Shown here: in pieces, positions 1 to 10,794 of the stretch
Numbering within the stretch: position 1 is the first letter of the stretch
Layout: every line of letters starts with the position of its first letter
From: Isoetes taiwanensis
Taxonomy: Eukaryota > Streptophyta > Lycopodiopsida > Isoetales > Isoetaceae
Direction of reading: 5' to 3'
Assembly: GCA_021234155.1 (NCBI GenBank)
Contig: JAJEKV010000031.1
Location: 5,656,748-5,720,747 of the forward strand
Length of the DNA: 64,000 nucleotides
Translations under genes and position numbers: made by a program
The notes under the pieces: model-generated
The model's input: only the letters and a program-made list of their open reading frames with translations
Databases searched by the model: none
Told to the model about the DNA's origin: nothing

Positions 1-651
1 TTGGATAGGTAGCGCTAGAGGGTGGGCGAAGGCGCTAGGGTTTAGGGTGGTTGCAAGGTATCGGTGGAGGTCGGCTATGGCGGAAAAGGAGCTCAAGTCC
101 GGCGGCTATGGCGGAAGAAAGTCATCCAAACTAATACACTTTTCAAAAAAAGTAACACAAATTTGAATTTAACTTTTAACTTTTTTGAAAAAAAGTTTTC
201 AAATTAAAAAAAAAAAAAAAAAAAAAACGGACGCGTATTTTTATACGTGGGACCGTATGGGGCGTTGCTAGCGTTATACGGTTGTAACTTTGCGAGAAAA
301 ACACTCAATCCGACAGCAGCGCCCCTTTGACTTTTTCGCCTTGTTGTCGCCATTTTGACCTCGGGTAACGTGCCCCCTAGGGTATTTGGGAGGTGCCCGA
401 TCCATTGGAACCATTTTCGCCCTTCATCCGAGCTACCCACAAAGAGTTATGACCCTCCGAATCTTGGGTCCTCCAGTTGCCCTAGACTTCTTAAAAACTT
501 ACAATCTATTACATCAACCTAGCACAAAGCCAAACATCAAAGAGCTAAACGATCACACTAGCTTAAACTCCCACCTAACTACCGAACTAGCGAGTTAGGA
601 TTTGGTCAGTGCTATGATTTCGGACTACCAAAATCACGGCTCTGATACCAC
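1..651 (-). mobile_element. Internal leader of a minus-strand LTR retrotransposon with primer binding site
   Basis: Positions 638-650 read, on the minus strand, as the 3'-end complement of plant initiator Met-tRNA (TGGTATCAGAGCC), the usual primer binding site of plant LTR elements. It sits one base from the LTR that starts at 652, so the internal region of the element runs leftwards from here out of the window. No gag could be recognised in 1-637, which looks like leader or decayed sequence. An A-rich/T-rich run lies at 206-226. Confidence 0.6.
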
Positions 652-1640
652 TGTGACGCTCCCAGAACATATACGACGCTCGGGCGTATACATACGGGGA
701 CTTTCCCCTCCCATGGCAACCATCTCGCCATGAGCAGGGCCCTCCGTCTAACTCGGGCCATCTATGGAAAGATGCTCGAGTGAAGGACACAGAGGGGTCA
801 TTCGGACCACGCCTTCAATGGGGCTCCTATGTCGCGGAAGCGTGAATACAAGGTTAGCATACAGCATAATCATATCATAAATACCACCACGAAGGGTGGC
901 ACATCCATCCAACTGATAATAACAGAGAAGATACATTTAATACTAGAGCCCAAACCCATGGTTCTACCCCGGCTCAGGCTCCAGTGAGGATCGACTGACG
1001 GCTAGGTCTCAAGAGATCAACAGACCGATTCTTGGCATGGCGTTGGCTGGCATAGAACATCGGCTAGGGTTGTCCACTCCATCCGCCCCTCCTGTGCACA
1101 CTTTGCAGATGAGGCGAATCATGCTATGGCATCACTATAGCCTTCCGGAGATGCAGGCTCAAGGTGTCACCCTTTGAGCCTACTCCAGGTTTCATGAAGA
1201 CCTGTCCGATGAGGCAGGTCGGGGAAGCGTCCTCTTCTAGGATCACAGCGGTTCCATGGGTGAGCTAGAGAATACGTGCCGCATCAGCGACCCCCGCATC
1301 CGTACCCGACTTACTCCCCTAAATCTACACAAAGTACAGGGTGCCCCATACGGGTCACACCTCTTCACCCAGGGAGTGTCAGACCCATACCGCCCTCACG
1401 TGGACCAGGCCATCGCCCTAGCCCTTTGTAGGATTCCTGGGAGCCTTGTATGTTCGCGTGCAAGACCCCACCCCCACTTCACCACCTGCGTCCCTTCTCG
1501 GTGCTAAGCAATTCCATAGCATCCACGACTCGGTGGTCTCTTGTGCACAGGCCGCAACAATTGGGAATTAAAGGAGCTACTAGGAGCATACTAAGAGCAT
1601 AAGGCACAAAGGTCTCTACCCCCCTCTAATCCCTGCTTTA
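652..1640 (-). repeat. Long LTR, family 1, copy 1 (5' LTR of the element to the left)
   Basis: The block starts TGTGACGCTCCC directly next to the primer binding site at 638-650, the expected position of an LTR edge. The same sequence, in the same order and with the same TGTGACGCTCCC edge, recurs at 55259-56345. Shared stretches include the segment around 1050-1110 (55790-55840 in the other copy) and the 'ggtctctacc' segment near 1610. The right-hand LTR edge was not located and may lie beyond 2000. No gene is seen in it; the short open frames have no recognisable product. Confidence 0.6.
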
Positions 1641-1852
1641 CGGAAGGCTAACAGAGATACTTTCATAGATTCATCCATCCATATCAAAACATAATCCATA
1701 ATTGAAATATAATCCTAAATATCAGAGAAGGGTTAATCCTAACAAAGATAACCAGAGAAGACTAGCTGAAGCACTATCCTAGAAGCTCAAGCTAGACTAC
1801 CCACTAACCCGAGTTTCTGCTAGACCCGTTATCATGGGGCACCTCCATCCTT

Positions 1853-1930
1853 CAGCAACTTGGGTGTTCAGCAACAACTTCAGCAACTTGGTTGTTCAGC
1901 AACAGCTTCAGCAACTTGGGCGCTCAGCTG
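1853..1930. repeat. 28-bp tandem repeat, about 2.7 copies
   Basis: The unit begins CAGCAACTTGG and is repeated at 1853, 1881 and 1909, with small differences between copies. It lies inside the long LTR/remnant block and has no coding signature. Confidence 0.75.
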
Positions 1931-2189
1931 CTCCTCCTCCTGGCTCGATTTTTGGGGTCAAATGGGATAGGGACCCAATTTGATGCCCCAAGTTAGCATT
2001 TCCCTGCTGGCCAATCGAGTTTGGCCAAGTGGCACCTTTCTACTTAATCATTTATCCTAATTAAGTTACTTTGACAATATAACCTTTAATAATTAATTTA
2101 GCATAGCTAAATTAATCCCTTTTAGGTTAACCCCCTAGGTTAGAATACCCCATGGTGGCGTATCCTTATTGTGTGACGTGTCAGTATAT

Positions 2190-2985
2190 TTATATGGATA
2201 CCGTATAAATACTTGGAACATCACAAACGCCAGCAAAGAAAGGGCTGAGACATTGAAGAGGAAACTTGTGAAGAAACATGATTGGAAGAAGTAGGGTTGA
2301 AGAAGGATTAGAAGCTGGATTGAACTTAGCCGGACTAGAAGGTGAGTGGACCTTTGAATAATTGAGTGCTTGAACTTGGTCATGTCTCTTATTCTCATTT
2401 TCTGCATCATAAAGTTGCTGTTGCAACTGATTAAAAGTTATTTTAATCTTGGCCTTTAGTTTGTAGTGATAAGAGATATGTTTATATTCTCTTGACAACC
2501 CTTGTAAGGCATACATAATGAGAGTGGTGTCATCAATCGTACCTCCAGCACCATAGAGCCTTCTCCTTCAAGATTTTGAACTGCTCAATGTACATGTTAG
2601 CACTGTCTTGTAGCTTTAGATTGTTCATCTTTCCTTTTATGGCTAGTTGTTGGCCAGCTCCTGCCTGCACACAAGCTTGTTTCAAGAATAACAAAGCTTC
2701 TTGAAAGGTTTTCAAATCTCTGATATCCCTTTTATACTCAGTGGATACGGTTGCTTTGAGGATATTAAGTGCAAAAAGATCTTTCTTGAGCTCTGCTGGA
2801 GTAGCAGGTGCCCAAATTGAATCTAATACCTCTGTAAGATCATTAAGGTGGAGATTGATATCTAGATTATCCTTCCAGGAATAAAAATTTTCACCATCAA
2901 GCAAAGAACCTGGTATAAACTTCCAAGAATGCATGGTAGCCATTGCAGAGATTACTCCCAAATCACAAGAAAGGTTTAAACACAC
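2190..2985 (-). pseudogene. Ty1/copia gag fragment (5' part of a second copia element)
   Basis: The minus strand from 2985 carries a gag-like frame of about 150 codons with the 'F.PGSLLDGENFYSWK' start typical of copia gag (UBN2/DUF4219-type), then a helical region. A second frame, about 2516-2350, continues with 'QGLSREYKH' and 'LQQQLYDAENE', the usual downstream part of the same domain, so one frameshift separates the halves. It lies immediately downstream, in minus orientation, of the primer binding site at 3185-3198 and LTR at 3199-3385, which confirms the element's direction. No protease, integrase or RT follows: the element is truncated near 2200-2380. Gag would form the virus-like particle. 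The copy is not functional. Confidence 0.7.
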
Positions 2986-3184
2986 AGATCTAAACCTTTT
3001 CTAGTCACTCTGACCTAATTGCTGCCTAAATCACAAGAATAGACATACAATTTCTCCTTTAAGATTTCTCCATCGAATCTTGGCTTCCTCTTCTTCAAGA
3101 TTTCTGCTACGAAACTTGGCTTCCTGTAAATCCGATCCAAATCCGATCCAAATCCGGCTCCTATACGATCCTTTCAGCCAAAAC

Positions 3185-3198
3185 TGGCTCTGATACCA
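3185..3198 (-). other. Primer binding site for initiator Met-tRNA
   Basis: The minus strand reads TGGTATCAGAGCCA, the standard plant copia primer binding site. It directly abuts the LTR that starts at 3199. Confidence 0.8.
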
Positions 3199-3385
3199 TG
3201 AAGACTGAAAAATAGATTGGCTAAAATGAATCGTAACCAAAAAGGGAATCCGGAAACTAGACTGAACTCAGGCACGCATGACTATGGCTTATATATGATT
3301 GCCATGTCAGCAACAAAAATGCAAAGCCACGTCAGCAGGGCGTGCAATGACACGTCAGCAGTGTGACGTCATCCTGAGTCTAACA
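3199..3385 (-). repeat. Short copia LTR (5' LTR), 187 bp
   Basis: The left edge TGAAGACTG abuts the primer binding site and the right edge is GAGTCTAACA, so on the minus strand the LTR runs TGTTAGACTC...CTTCA with the usual TG...CA ends. The following five bases are GTCAT. No second LTR is present, which agrees with the truncated gag to its left. Confidence 0.7.
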
Positions 3386-4300
3386 GTCATGCCTTGCCCA
3401 CACGCAGTGGCAAGCCATGAGGCCTAGCCCGCTAAGATCCCTGGTAGGCTTTACATACCAGAGGGATCAGTCTGCAAAGGGACGTGTCCTCCTTATTCCA
3501 CCAGTCTAGCCATGCCACTCATGACCAAGCGGGCTCTTATGCACATGCTGCATTAATTGGGAATTAATGGGGCTATCTAGATACATCTATTACTGAAGCT
3601 TTCAGGGTCTCTACCCCCCTTCCCAATACACGAGTGCGCATAGAATAGAACACCATCATCAAAGAACTGAAATACAGAATAATATCTAATCTATGTACCT
3701 AAATATACGTGGTTAGGTTCCTTAGTTAAGGCTTGTGATCTCGGTATCTATAAGGCCGCTAAGGCTGATCTAACATGGTATCTCAGCTCATTGCCGGACT
3801 AAAAGTCGGCGTTGCAAAACGGAATCCAAACAGAATCATTGGTTACCTGATCCCTGTCTTGCTTCTTTTCCTCGAATCGCGTCCATGCCTTTGCGTGGGT
3901 CGAAGCAGCTGATCCTGGAAGATCTGTTGTGCAAAGGCGGCTTGGCAGCGTCTGGCAATGCAAACTAGCAACTTGGCTTGGCCGAAATGGCTCAAGGAAG
4001 CCGAAATGCAAAAATGGAAAAGGTTTAGGTTTCCCCTTTTGTTCCTTTTACATGACCTTTTAGGTTAGGGTTAAAGGACATATGGGGTTTTGCCATGAGG
4101 CAAGGGGGTTAAATGCATATATTTATAGAAACAATACGAGGTTGCCCCCTAGGGTGCAACCCTTTATGGTTCCCAAGTACATGTCATCAATGTGACATGT
4201 ACGAGTGGCATGGCAATATAATATACGTATTCAGACCGTATATTATGCTGAAATGTCACATGGGGGTGGTTCTCTTAAAAATCATATGATTTATTAATCA
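3386..4300. repeat. Diverged relative of long LTR family 1
   Basis: Around 3520-3620 the sequence resembles 1530-1640 and 56250-56345 ('gggaattaatgggg' and 'ggtctctacc'). The segment 4141-4250 has a diverged relative at 22565-22690, with shared ACATGT and 'ggcaatataatat' blocks. The copia LTR at 3199-3385 probably inserted into this older LTR. No coding region was recognised. Confidence 0.45.
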
Positions 4301-5239
4301 AACTAACGTGATGTGTTGCTTGTAGGCCAATAGAGGAAGGACAACAAGTGGAGGGAGTGCATCACGAGAAGTATAGGAGTTATTAATTTTGATTTTTATT
4401 ATGGCTCCTAAGTATGCTATTATGATACTATACTATGTTATTATGCTGTTATAATTATTAACTCGTTGAAGCTATCTTAATTTTGTGTATAAACGCATAA
4501 GCATAGCATTTACATTTATCAATATAATTAAATGTTGGAAGCGTATCGCTATGTTGGAAGTGCTACATTCCCTATTAGGTTCGTTTCACCTTACCGTAAT
4601 GCTGAGAACATCATTATGCTTGGGGAGGGGGGAGGGAGAAGAATGTGAAGTTCCTCTAAAATATATGGGGTATAAATATGTATATTTTAGGCCACATCAC
4701 CATACCATAGTAGGCTTGTATACATTAGTGTGGGGAGAGGACATGGCTGTCATTGTATAACTTAGCCAACCTTAGGTGTGGAACCGTTTCCACATGGCTC
4801 CATCCTATAGTCCCGCCACATGGACACATCTCATTGGAGCCACATACCATATCATGTCAACCCTAACCTACTAAGGACTAAACCCTGAACCTAGACCATT
4901 TTCTAGCCCCAACCTCAGCTCGCATTCGTAACTCTATTTCAAGAATCGTCTGCTGCAGCATAGCTTAGTGTAGCAGCCCCAGGAGTGTGCGTGTATTAGA
5001 AGAAGCAGAATCTACCCCAAAACACTTGCAAGGTGATGAAGACACCAGGAGTTGGTGGAAGTTCCTCTAGAGCAGATTGAGTAGATTCTTTAGTAGATCA
5101 TTTGAAAATTAGCATTTCCAGACGAGTTGGCATCTTGTGTCTCTAGTAGAGCCATTCTAGAACTCTCAATTTGGGTCATTGATCCTAATCAATGACTTTT
5201 AACTGTAAGTTAGATGCATGTGATTAGGATTAGATGTTA
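4301..5239. other. No gene recognised
   Basis: The sequence is AT-rich in its first part. The only sizeable open frame (about 4485-4760) has no motif I can name. No RNA gene or clear element edge was seen. Confidence 0.5.
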
Positions 5240-5270
5240 CTAGTAACGGGTGCCCGGCATTGCCGGGCAT
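5240..5270 (-). mobile_element. Helitron-like 3' terminus
   Basis: On the minus strand a hairpin with 9-bp perfect arms and a one-base loop (5251-5269; arm TGCCCGGCA) is followed seven bases later by CTAG and then T. A short GC-rich hairpin just upstream of CTRR, with insertion before T, is the classic 3' end of plant Helitrons. The element would extend to higher coordinates. Its 5' TC end and any Rep/helicase gene were not found. Confidence 0.5.
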
Positions 5271-7089
5271 TACGGTTCTATGTGGGAACCATGAAGTTGT
5301 AGACAAACTTATAATAGTTAGCTATACTTTGAGGTGGAAGGAAGAGAGAAATAGAAGATGGGAGATGGTGGCGGTTGTTGCCTAGTGTTGCCGGGCTCTA
5401 ACAACACTACATTATGTTGGGTTTGGTATATAGATGTCAGTGTCATAGCTAGGCTTTAATAGTATTTATGGCCTACGTTGGTGTTGTGTATAAATAGTTC
5501 TTCTATAAGGAGTGGGTACAAAGAAAGGTGTACAAAGCATTCATATGAACATGGATATTAACCATCTCATTAATACATTATCTATGGGTCAACATATACA
5601 TATAACAATTTGCTAAAAAACAAAGCCCTTTTAACCAATGTTGTTAAAAAACCCGTTTTCCACTTGTGCTACCGCTATGGATTTGCCAAGCTAATACCAA
5701 GCTAAAGCACGAGAAATGAAAAACTTGCGAACAAGATGCTGTTGGGGAAAAAATTCACAACAGCAGAGTAGCCTTGAGCACAGGCAGAAGAGATGTTGCG
5801 GCCAATTCCAAAGTGATTATATAAAAACATTCTAAAGGTTATTATCAGAAAGATCTACCCAAATGGCATTGTTCTATCGTCTGCAAGAATAGTTCTATTC
5901 TTCTATTGATGCTTATAGTTCACTCAGCCTTGCAAGCTCAAGAATCTGCAGAGGGTTTATAAGCAAGACAATGGTATTTAAGCTCAAGGTAATGGGGAGA
6001 TTGATTCCAAGGCAAGGCTATATCACCTACCTTCAGTGGAATGAAGGCGGATCACGCAAAGAATCCCCCAGGTTTCGAGACAAATGCATTCATATAATCT
6101 CAAATACATTTGTTATACACAAATTTAGACATAATTGAAGAAACTTATAAGCAAATTAAAAAGGAAAACAGACAAATCCTGAAATTACAAGAAAGAAAGT
6201 ACAAAGAAGCGACGTAGATGCTTACTACAGATGGCAGAAGCTTATTATAGAGAATCTCGAAAATACAGAGGCGACAGAGATGCTTATTACTTTAGAAAAC
6301 GGGGTTAGATATCAGCACTGGAGTTTTTTGTCCTTGTAAAATCTAATCCTAATATGTCCTCTTTATGATTCCTGTTAATTCTGCACCACACAGATCAGTT
6401 TTGGATTGAAGCAGCATAAAATTTTGATTCTTTTCAACGATCAATTCTTAGTCAAGTATTGCTTTGTTGCAATGGCCGAATTTTAATTCTTTTCAATTAT
6501 CAAATTTTCATCAAGTGGCACTTTGTTGCAATTGGCGATGCTTGCATTCATGCATGCTCAATTCCACTACCCCAAGTTTGAGGCATTTTGATAATTTTGG
6601 AAAATACAGGAGCAATACAGCAAATACATAAAAATATTGGGGCATTTTTATTTTTTTTTCCAAAATTATATTAGCTAAACTTTAGTCATGAATTGAATGT
6701 AAAAAGTGACTGATAACGGGGCATCATTCGTTACAAAACTCGAATTCAAGGTCAGCGATGGTGTATTCCAGCGAAACTAGAATTCAAGGTTCGCATAGTG
6801 CATTTTCAGATTCAAGCTCAGCAATAGTGCTTCAGCGATGGTGCATTTCCGGCAAAATTTTTGAGCTCGCCATGGGACAAAGCTGCGGGCTCTTATGCCC
6901 GTCATAGCCACAGCAGGGGTTCATAAATTCAGGAAAGCCACAACAGGGGTTTCCAAGCAGGTAACTTGCTATAACAGGCCTTTCAAGAATGCTCTACCTA
7001 TTTGTCATTCTTGATTAGAATGATCGCCACATGGCGACATCCCATTAGATACCAAACAAGAATGGATACCAACTTATCTTGACGTATAC
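5271..7089. other. No gene recognised; possible Helitron body and short repeats
   Basis: There is no convincing open frame. A short repeated motif ('cagcgatggtg', 'gaattcaaggt') occurs several times between 6740 and 6850. If 5240 is a Helitron end, part of this block would be its non-autonomous body. Confidence 0.4.
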
Positions 7090-7193
7090 AAGAATTGCCT
7101 TCTACTTGCAATTATGGCGTGGAAGGTGTGCCGACGCGCATCAGCGCGGAGGCACACCTGACACGCCAGAATGGCAAGTAGACGGCACTTCTT
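7090..7193. other. MicroRNA-precursor-like foldback (43-bp stem)
   Basis: The arms 7090-7132 and 7151-7193 are inverted copies. They align over all 43 positions without a gap and match at 37. The loop of 18 bases (7133-7150) itself contains GCGC...GCGC pairing. Weaker pairing extends outward to about 7078 and 7204. The length, loop size and scattered single mismatches fit a plant microRNA precursor, but a small MITE could look the same. The transcribed strand and any mature product cannot be told from sequence. Confidence 0.5.
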
Positions 7194-7950
7194 GTTATGT
7201 GAAGTTTGCGGTAGTTTTATTCTGACATGGTGGTGATGTGGCATTGTATTTTCATTTTCCCTGTGATACTCGGGCGATGGCACCTTCGGCTATGGTGCCT
7301 TTTATGCTGCCATCGAGCTATCTATGGCGCCTTGGGTATCCGCAAGATTAGAGCGCTTGCAAGATCATGGCGCCTTGGTGCTATAGGAAGAAAAAATATT
7401 TTCGTCTTCTAGGTCTTTATAGTGTTGTTTGCTACTATTCAGGTTAACGATCAAAGCTGGAAGAATTAGGTATCCAGTTTTCGGCAAGCTCAAAGCAAGC
7501 ATACTTCGCCGACGATCTTTTTCTGCCGCTTCTTTCTTTCCTAATTTATTTCATTGTTTTTCCTATACTTTGCTTTCCGGCACTTTTTTCTTTCCTTTTG
7601 TAAGTTTTAGAGCAGAAAGCTTCGAATCCTCTCAGTGTCTGCGATTTGGGCGGGAAAAAGTTTGATCCATATTTGTGGGTGAGGATTTTTGGGCCAGAAG
7701 ATTGATTTTTTTGCTGCGATTTGGGGCCTTTGATGCCAGCTAGAAAATGGACAGGGGATCAGAACTGGTCTAGTGCAGGGGATCAAGAGTAAGCGTGGTT
7801 CTTGGAAGTGGGTAGATTCAAGAAAATAGAAAGGGGAAGAATCGGGAAAAGATCAAAAAAAGAATCGGTAACAGGGAAATCAGCTATATGGCAGCATGGG
7901 AATCGAAGCTAACTTCGTTGCAAGAAAACCTCAGATCTATGAGAGCGTCC
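7194..7950. other. No gene recognised; left flank of the copia insertion
   Basis: The open frames near 7227-7665 are short and have no known motif. The last five bases, 7946-7950 (CGTCC), are the left target-site duplication of the copia element that follows. Confidence 0.5.
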
Positions 7951-8620
7951 TATTAGCTATCAGAAAACAGTGAATAGACTAGGAAAATAGAGACATGCTC
8001 TTTTGATATTACAGAGATTTTAAATACATTGCTTGCCCATGGTCTAGGGAGCAACATGCTCCCTAATCTCAGCCCATACCACCGGAGCACCGAACTACAG
8101 AAAACTTGCTAATCTAATTCAACAACTGAGAGACGTCCATATGTCAGATTTGAACTTGCTGACTAGATTTTTGATATGTAGCAAAATAACAGGGGGTTCC
8201 AAGGGGATTTGATATGGATGTAAAATAACTATTCCTGAAACTATAAGCCATATATCCCTAAAACAATTTATGGGTTGTTATAAAAAAGAGCACAGATTTA
8301 AGATAAAAAATAATCACATTAGCTCATTGGTTATATTGGTTAAATTAGTCTTATTAAGCCATTGAATTATTTTGGTAGAGGTTCGAACGCCGGTATTTCA
8401 TATTCTAAAGTCTTAGGCAAAGTCGTATAGAGGTTCGATATTCCCTCAAAAACTTAGTCAAACTCGTATTTCATATTTCAAAATCATAGGCACCTCCAAT
8501 CATAAATGACTATAAGCGAAATGAGAGGTGGCCAGAGGCCCCAACATACAATCTGAGTCATAGGATCGACAAATCCGACGACTGTGGTAGTCCAGGATGC
8601 ACCTCGTTTAAATGCCAACA
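7951..8620 (-). repeat. 3' LTR of the copia element, enlarged by an insert
   Basis: Positions 7951 to about 8172 match the 5' LTR at 13267-13471 closely. The final LTR edge (minus TGTTGGCATTTAAA) is at about 8607-8620, next to a polypurine tract (minus AGGGGGAG) at 8621 onward. The 0.43 kb between these parts is missing from the 5' LTR and contains a tRNA-like promoter. Confidence 0.75.
8317..8586 (+). mobile_element. Putative tRNA-derived SINE, copy A, inside the copia 3' LTR
   Basis: An A-box-like TTAGCTCATTGG (8319-8330) and a B-box GGTTCGAACGCC (8380-8391) are spaced as in a tRNA gene and would drive RNA polymerase III. The body ends with a 30-base block at 8555-8584 that is closely similar to 39140-39168, where a second tRNA-like head also precedes it. 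An internal duplication of about 73 bp (starts 8393 and 8466) explains the greater length of this copy. The stems are too decayed for a working tRNA. The family is not one I can name. Confidence 0.55.
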
Positions 8621-9110
8621 CTCCCCCTCAAGTTGAAGTCTGGTCATCCTTGGAGCCAAAACACAAACTGAAGAACAAACAAACTTTTGCGTAGTAAAAC
8701 ATGATTGAAAGAAACTTAAACTAAACTCTGGAAGGATCAAACTAAACTCTAGAAGGATCAGTTATATTCTGACCAAACCAAGTTCTTCGATGCATTCAGA
8801 AAATTTCCCTTTAGCGAAATGAGAGGTGGCTAGAGGCCCCAACATACGATCTGAGTCATAGGATCGACAAATACGACGACTGTGGTAGTCCAGGATGCAC
8901 CTCGTTTAAATGCCAACACTCCCCCTCAAGTTGAAGTCTGGTCATCCTTGGAGCCAAAACACAAACTGAAGAACAAACAAACTTTTGCATAGTAAAACAT
9001 GATTGAAAGAAACTCAAGCTAAACTCTGGAAGGATCAAACTAAACTCTGGAAGGATCAGCTATATTCTGACCATACCAAGTTCTTCGATGCATTCATAAA
9101 ATTTCCCTTT
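8515..9110. repeat. 298-bp tandem duplication across the copia PPT/LTR junction
   Basis: The unit 8515-8812 is repeated almost exactly at 8813-9110. Each unit holds the end of the pol region, the polypurine tract and the LTR edge TGTTGGCATTTAAA. Only a handful of bases differ between the units, so the duplication is younger than the stops in pol. Confidence 0.9.
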
Positions 9111-10615
9111 TGGCAGCGGCTTTGTAAAGATGTCTTCTGCCATAAAATGAGTCCCGAGATGTTTGATTTCCACTTCCCCCTGCTGCCACCTTCTCTCAGG
9201 TAAAATGGTACTGGATCTGAATGTGTTTGGCCTTAGACCAATTAGTTGGATTTTTCGTGGGCTTGTTCTGAATTGCTCCAAGTTCTTTAAGTAGCCTCCT
9301 GAGTAGCTTCTTTTGCGGCTGCACAAATGGCCATGTACTCTGACTCACAAGTACTGATTGCTGTTGCTCGTTGCTTCTTACTTCCCCAACTGATTACTCC
9401 CCCTTGCAGCCGGAAACAGAAGCCCTTGGGGGATTTCAGGTCTACTAGTCCTTCAAGAACAAGAGAAGGAGACTTGTGGTAGGAGAGGCCAAGAGTGGAA
9501 GTGTTATGTAAGTACTTGAGAACACGTTTGAGAGCCTGCCACTGATCTTTGCCTGGACAATCCATGAACTGGCTAAGCGTGATGACTGTCTCTGCTCTGC
9601 TATATCAGGTTGGGTACACACCATTAAGTGCCTGAGTGATCCAATGAGGCTTCGATAAGAGACCTCAATGCCCTGGATTTTGTGAAAGGAGTCAGCTGCC
9701 TGGTGAGAATCAGGAGAGCGGGAAACTGCAGGTGTAGAGACTGGCCGACTGTGGTGCATGTTGCACTTAACAGGTAAAGATTCAATACTCTTATGCTGAT
9801 GCAACTTTATGATCCCAGCGGCCTGATCATACGCAATATGCCAAGAAAGTACCGGAGCGCTCCCAGATCTGGCATGTGGAAGTGAGCCGTGAGTTGAGCC
9901 TTGATGTCTTGCATGAGTCTGGGATCATTGGATGCCAGAATTAAATCATCAACATAAAGGACCACAATCACAAGGCCAGCACAGACATGCTTAATGTAGA
10001 TATTCCAATCTGCATTGGATCTTACAAAACCTTGAGAGGTGAATAAAGCATGAATGGTATCATACCACATATGAGGAGACTGTTTGAGACCGTAGATGGC
10101 TTTCATGAGCTTGCAGACCTGCGTCTCCTTGTCACAAACAACGAAACCATCAGGTTGTTTCATAACGAGGCAACCATCAATAGACCCATGCAGGAAGGCT
10201 GACTTAACGTCCATTTGCTGCAAATCCAAGCCCCAAGTTGCTGCTAATGCAAGAACTATTCGAAAAGAGGTGAGTCTGGCAATTGGAGCGAACATCTCAT
10301 GATGCCGGGTTTCTGAGAGCAGCTACGAGCAACTAGGCAGGCTTTGTATCTGGATACTCGATTGTTTTCATCAAATTTTAGCTTGTAAATCCACTTACAA
10401 GCGATGACCTTCCTGCCCGGAGGAAGAGGGATCAATGTCCATGTCTGATTATCCTCCAGAGACAGCATTTCCTCTTGCATAGCCTTGTACCAGAGATGTT
10501 GGTATGGACTACTCATGGCCTCATGAAGTGTCAGGGGTTCTTCTATAACAATAGAACTGTGCAAAGCACTGTAAGCAGCATTGCGAGAGGATTTACCTTC
10601 AAGGTAGGCTTGCAT
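9060..10615 (-). pseudogene. Copia reverse transcriptase and RNase H region
   Basis: Minus-strand frames in order: 10615-10370 has the RT start ('EPLTLHEAM', 'NQTWTL', 'CKWIYKLKF'); 10295-9810 has the palm ('QMDVKSAFLHG', 'LKQSPHMWY', catalytic 'YVDDLI'); 9565-9290 has RNase H ('GVISWGSKKQ', 'STCESEYMA'); 9240-9075 has the C-terminal 'IKHLGTHFMAEDIFTKPL'. The RT YVDD box is intact. At least three frame changes separate the parts, so no full polyprotein can be made. In an active element this enzyme copies the RNA into DNA within the particle. Confidence 0.88.
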
Positions 10616-10794
10616 ACGGTCAGTGGGCTTCTTTGTTCATTCAGAGCATCGAAGCATGGGTGCAGGGGTCTGCTAGCTCTTTCAGATCAGCATCAGACTC
10701 TGGACACATCAAGCACATCTGTGGCTGGAAGGTCACTAATATTAGACTCAGAGCCGGAATCAGAATCCGATGCTTGTGATGGATTGGACACAAG

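Noticed and set aside
7090-7193. A known microRNA (the minus-strand arm has a faint likeness to miR394)
   Set aside because: The similarity covers only scattered bases; the mature miR394 sequence is not present.
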